Below are positions 60,845 to 64,000 of a stretch of 64,000 nucleotides of DNA, one piece after another. Where the stretch lies: positions 6,696,001-6,760,000 of the forward strand of contig NZ_CP021780.1 of the NCBI RefSeq assembly GCF_002192415.1, given 5' to 3'. Made by a program: the position numbers and the translations under genes. The stretch comes from Paenibacillus donghaensis (GTDB taxonomy: Bacteria > Bacillota > Bacilli > Paenibacillales > Paenibacillaceae). Every line of letters starts with the position of its first letter. The first letter of the stretch is position 1. The notes under the pieces were generated by a model. That model had not been told where the DNA came from. It ran no database searches and saw only the letters and a program-made list of their open reading frames with translations.

Positions 60845-61345
60845 AATTAGTTGCGAAAACGCATCTAATTAATCGATTTTTTCCGGTTTGGAGGAAATAG
60901 ATGCGTAAACGGTTACTACTTAGGTCCCCTAGCCCTCTTCGCTCGTAACCCTCACTTCGATTTCAGACGGTTGCGGACTCAGGAGCCTCTATTTGCTGTA
61001 CATAGGCCGTTTTGCAGGATTAACGGACCCAGGAGCCTCTATATCACAGAAAACACTCGCTTTAGAGCCTGTTTTGACGACTTAGGGGCTATACGGTCCG
61101 TAAGACGTCAAAAGATCGCTGATAGGAGGAAATAGGGGCTATACGGTCCGCTAAAATGCAGGTTACCTAGTTCAAGGGTTTGGAGTGTCGCAGGGTCCTA
61201 AGTAGTAACCGTAAACGCATCTATTATGGGCTTTTGAGCGTTATAGAGCCTATTTACTCGATATTAGTTGCAGATTTGCACTTATTGGCCCGCTAGTTGG
61301 AGATTCAGAGCAAATAGATGTACTTTTGCATCTATTTGCTCCGAA
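60845..61345. repeat. REP-like palindrome cluster, locus 2
   Basis: The same hairpin family as at 25744-26160. AATTAGTTGCG-AAAA-CGCATCTAATT is at 60845-60870. GCAAATAGATG...CATCTATTTGC is at 61310-61339 (11-bp perfect stem). One is split by the MITE (AATAGATGCG | CGCATCTATT), and a degenerate one is near 61264. The flank GAACGTTCCAGGGCAA at ~61343 matches the inverse of TTGCCCTGAAACGTTC at ~25725, so whole composite units were copied. No intact gene lies in 60768-61445. Confidence 0.8.
60911..61210. mobile_element. MITE-like non-autonomous element, copy 2
   Basis: A 300-bp element with perfect 17-bp terminal inverted repeats, GGTTACTACTTAGGTCC and GGTCCTAAGTAGTAACC, and a perfect 6-bp target duplication, GTAAAC, at 60905-60910 and 61211-61216. 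The interior has repeated blocks (CAGGAGCCTCTAT twice, AGGGGCTATACGGTCCG twice) in opposite orientations. It has no coding capacity. Its termini match the element at 25762-26030. Confidence 0.88.
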
Positions 61346-61445
61346 CGTTCCAGGGCAATATTCCAAACCCCGCCGGCCTAAACAAGAACCACTTATTTAG
61401 TGTCCGCCCAACCGGACGCGCTAATTCAAGATTGCCTCATTGCTG

Positions 61446-63611
61446 TTACATCGAACTGGTTCCTTCCGTTCCTGTTGTCGCCTGCGGCTGTGTTCCGCCT
61501 TGAGGTGCAGTTCCTCTATCAGGTGGCGTTCCGTCGCCCTGCCAGGTTCCACCCTCCGGCGGTGTTCCGCCCTCAGGGCGAGCGCCTCCTCCGAAGCCGC
61601 CACCGCCGCCGCGGTTAGAGGTATTTCCAGTCGTTACGCCCGACTCGGACAGGTAAGTGACGCTGCTGGTAATTTCGAAATCGGTCACCTTGGTGCCTCC
61701 GCTGTATTGTCCATCCGCATAAAGTCCATTCACTTCAGTACCGGTAGAGGTGCCCCCTGTGTACAGGGTATACGTAGCTCCCTCTTTCAGCTCGGGTGAG
61801 CTGATCGCCACCGTCTGATATGTCTTCGACGGAGCGAAGGTCAGCAGCGTATTGCCTTCATTGTCTTCCAGATGGACCAGGGTTCCGGCTTCCTGCGCCG
61901 CAGTATAGGTCATCAGCAGCGAGTATTGGCTGGAGTCTTCCGACGGTGCCTGGGCCATGCCCGAGCTTCCCGCAGCTACCAGGTACCCACCGCTGAGTTC
62001 GAAGGTACCGTCATAATCAAGGGTTCCATTGCCGCCGTTGGTAGGGCCGTTAGCAATCACGTTACCGCCGGTCATTACGATGGAACCGTTCGAATCCAGT
62101 CCGTCGCCAGTGGCGTCTACGGTCAAATCACCGCCGCTGATTGTAAGCACGTGGGCCGCAGTATCCGTGGACTGGCCCTGTGCGCCGCCAGCTGATTGCT
62201 CATTCCCGCCAGACACATTCACACCATCATCGGAGGCAACCACCTTCGTCTCCCCGCCGGATACTATAATATTCGCGCCTTCAATGCCCTCATAGCTCTT
62301 GGTAATCTCAATCTTGCCACTGGCAATCGTTACTGTGGCTTCGGCATGGATGCCGTCGTCGCCGGAAGCCAGCGTCAGCTCCCCACCTGTGATGGTTACA
62401 TTGCTGTTGCTGTGGACCGCATCATCCGCAGCATCAATCGTGAAGCTGCCGCTATTGACGGTCATATTCCCGCCCGCCTTCAGCCCCTTGGCGCTGGTTG
62501 ACTCCGTCTCTGCAGCTGCAGCCTCATCTGCTCCTGCCTCTGTTGCTGCCGCATCCGCTACTGCATCTGCAGTTGCATCGGTAGTTGCTGCCGTACCGGA
62601 AGGTGCTGCCGGCACTGTTCCTTGTGTCCAACCGCCCGGCGGCGCTGACATGCCGCCTCTGTCTTCGGTCTTCACCCCACCATTGGCATTGCCCCCGCCG
62701 CTGACAATAGTGTAGGTTCCGCCATCCGTCAGCAGCGCAGTTTCCGCCTGAATACCGTCATTTCCGGCCTTGATATCGAAGGTTCCGGCCGCAATGGCTA
62801 CGAACCCCTTGGCTGCATCCTCGTCATTGGTGGATTTGATTCCATCACCATCAGCAGTGATGGTGATTGTCCCCTCTTGAACAGCCACCATGTCGCGGCC
62901 AATAATGCCGTCGTCCGCCGCGTGCACCTCAATCGTGCCGCTCATAATCTTCAGATCATCTTTGCTGGTGATGCCGTCTTTATAGCTGGCATTGACTGTC
63001 AGCTTGCCGGTCCCGTTGATCGTCAGATCGGCTTTGCTGAAGAGCGCCGCACCGGGTTCATCGGAAGCCGCATCCTCAAAAACATAATTTGCTCCATCGG
63101 TCAGCGTATTCTCAGTGCCTTCCTGCAGCGTGAGGATGACTTTGCCCGCTTGTTTAATATAGACAGGTGCGCTGTCGCTATCCTGAATATCCACTCCGTT
63201 AAAGACCAGGTGAACGGTGCCTTTATCCTGCACATTTACGACAAGCTGCCCATCCGTAAGTTTTCCGCTGAGCACGTAAGTTCCGGCTGCATTAATAGTT
63301 ACCAGTCCAGCCTTGGCTTCAGCGCCAGAGCCGCTAATCGTTGCGCTCGTTCCATTCAGTGCGATGGTGGTTGAATTATCGGCACTCCAGGTTGTAAGTG
63401 TATCTTCTTCGTCAAAGGTCACCAGATCGGCAAGCTTCGCACTGGCCAGCTGCACTCCTGAAGGGGTTGTATTCTGTTGCACCGTGGTAGCGGCAGCTGT
63501 TGCTGTAGCTTGTACGGCCGATGATGTGGCCGAGCTAGTGCCGCAAGCCGTCACCAGGACGGCGCTTAACAGCAGCACTCCCCATTTACTGTTTATCATA
63601 AAGTTTCTCAT
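61446..63611 (-). CDS. DUF4353 carbohydrate-binding-domain lipoprotein
   Basis: A 721-residue surface lipoprotein: signal peptide with lipobox VLVTACG (Cys ~23), then a Ser/Thr/Ala/Gln linker. A long run of right-handed beta-helix repeats of the DUF4353 type follows, with the motif DDGI/DAVH recurring (TSKDDLKIMSGTIEVHAADD, GIQAETALLTDGGTYTIVSG, DAADDAVHSNSNVTITGGEL). Asp-rich turns suggest calcium binding. An Ala/Glu/Thr insertion sits in the middle, and the tail is Gly/Pro-rich (PPEGGTWQGDGTPPDRGT). It follows a DUF4956 gene by 23 nt and is co-transcribed. The role is probably surface glycan binding. Confidence 0.85.
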   Translation of the reverse strand: MRNFMINSKWGVLLLSAVLVTACGTSSATSSAVQATATAAATTVQQNTTPSGVQLASAKLADLVTFDEEDTLTTWSADNSTTIALNGTSATISGSGAEAKAGLVTINAAGTYVLSGKLTDGQLVVNVQDKGTVHLVFNGVDIQDSDSAPVYIKQAGKVILTLQEGTENTLTDGANYVFEDAASDEPGAALFSKADLTINGTGKLTVNASYKDGITSKDDLKIMSGTIEVHAADDGIIGRDMVAVQEGTITITADGDGIKSTNDEDAAKGFVAIAAGTFDIKAGNDGIQAETALLTDGGTYTIVSGGGNANGGVKTEDRGGMSAPPGGWTQGTVPAAPSGTAATTDATADAVADAAATEAGADEAAAAETESTSAKGLKAGGNMTVNSGSFTIDAADDAVHSNSNVTITGGELTLASGDDGIHAEATVTIASGKIEITKSYEGIEGANIIVSGGETKVVASDDGVNVSGGNEQSAGGAQGQSTDTAAHVLTISGGDLTVDATGDGLDSNGSIVMTGGNVIANGPTNGGNGTLDYDGTFELSGGYLVAAGSSGMAQAPSEDSSQYSLLMTYTAAQEAGTLVHLEDNEGNTLLTFAPSKTYQTVAISSPELKEGATYTLYTGGTSTGTEVNGLYADGQYSGGTKVTDFEITSSVTYLSESGVTTGNTSNRGGGGGFGGGARPEGGTPPEGGTWQGDGTPPDRGTAPQGGTQPQATTGTEGTSSM

Positions 63612-63634
63612 CGTAATCTTCCTCTCATTATGGG

Positions 63635-64000
63635 TTAATAGTCTGTGTAGGTGGGCGTCATGGTTAAGGAGATATCCAGATTGCCATTGCGGCAGCGGAG
63701 CGCGTCGAGGAATTCCTTCTGGCTCGTCTGCTCACTGATGCTTACGGCGTAGACCAGCTCATACAGGCTGCCCAGCTCGGTGGTTCTGATTTTTTTCAGT
63801 TCATAAGCCACGTTGTATTGATTGAATACTTCTGCAAAAGCTTCCTCATACCCCAGATTCTCGGGAATCGTTACTTTAAGCAGCTTCTGCAGGCTTGTTC
63901 TGACGCCAAAGTTCAGACGGTTCAGGGCAAACATCAGCACGCAGAGGATCAGGGTGAACAATACAGCGTAGCCGAAGGAACCGACCCCGCAGGCAAGACC
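63635..64000 (-). CDS. DUF4956 membrane protein, N-terminus off the window
   Basis: The last ~121 residues of a DUF4956 family protein. A membrane segment (GSFGYAVLFTLILCVLMFAL) at the window edge is followed by a cytosolic ferredoxin-like domain (LKVTIPENLGYEEAFAEVF, LYELVYAVSI). The frame is open to base 64000, so the start is outside. In many Firmicutes this family sits with a VTC-type polyphosphate polymerase domain protein and a DUF4353 surface protein. The gene beyond the edge may well be that polymerase. Confidence 0.8.
   Translation of the reverse strand, partial: GLACGVGSFGYAVLFTLILCVLMFALNRLNFGVRTSLQKLLKVTIPENLGYEEAFAEVFNQYNVAYELKKIRTTELGSLYELVYAVSISEQTSQKEFLDALRCRNGNLDISLTMTPTYTDY

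Overview
The window looks like chromosomal DNA of a Paenibacillus-type Gram-positive bacterium (Bacillota, Paenibacillaceae; genus is inference). The evidence is GGAGG-type ribosome binding sites, moderate to high G+C coding DNA broken by AT-rich islands, a guanine-riboswitch xpt-pbuX operon, Bce-type ABC/two-component modules, and lineage-typical families (EcsC, GIY-YIG YurQ-like, DUF6509, DUF4179, YoaK/DUF1275, DUF4956/DUF4353). I saw no rRNA, tRNA or CRISPR array. Most of the window is ordinary metabolism, regulation and envelope stress response. The unusual material lies in intergenic repeats, gene remnants and a tandem duplication.

Layout. 1-1280: xpt-pbuX purine salvage operon (minus) under a guanine riboswitch. 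1405-2728: IS200/IS605-type element with tnpB and no tnpA. 2781-6125: a hybrid histidine kinase pseudogene that has lost its phosphoacceptor region, then an intact REC-histidine kinase. 6135-14016: SLH-protein remnant, HxlR regulator with an MFS pump and aldo/keto reductase, greA, an ATP-grasp/hydrolase pair, a DUF6509 gene and rlmN. 14212-18353: polysaccharide deacetylase with a coiled-coil partner, a broken epimerase copy, a GlcNAc-kinase-like gene and a GIY-YIG protein. 18419-25592: SDR plus TetR with matching operators, Bax-inhibitor-1 protein, soluble chemoreceptor, EcsC, a transporter and YoaK.

25593-26326 is a repeat-rich gap with a MITE. 26327-34115: ECF sigma/anti-sigma pair, then a GntR regulator, amidohydrolase and a complete Pot-type ABC importer. 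34214-42609: quinone reductase/MarR pair, then a Bce-like module (response regulator, intramembrane-sensing kinase, ABC ATPase, FtsX-type permease) whose ATPase-permease part is tandemly duplicated as two 2,780-bp units. The duplicated permeases differ mostly in the extracellular domain. 43111-46970: an alpha/beta-hydrolase-like membrane protein with an altered nucleophile elbow, divergent from a two-component system. 47228-51389: lipoproteins, YjdM/PhnA, DUF218 and a diacylglycerol kinase. 51401-54395: AT-rich ABC transporter with three membrane subunits.

54707-64000: secreted beta-propeller proteins, a gene graveyard (56167-56660), AraC and HD proteins, an IS1182-like remnant, a second repeat-rich gap with the second MITE copy, and a surface module (DUF4353 lipoprotein plus DUF4956 protein) running off the right end.

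The most distinctive signal is a two-copy non-autonomous element (17-bp terminal inverted repeats, 6-bp target duplication). In both copies it sits in the loop of a REP-like hairpin of one repeat family.
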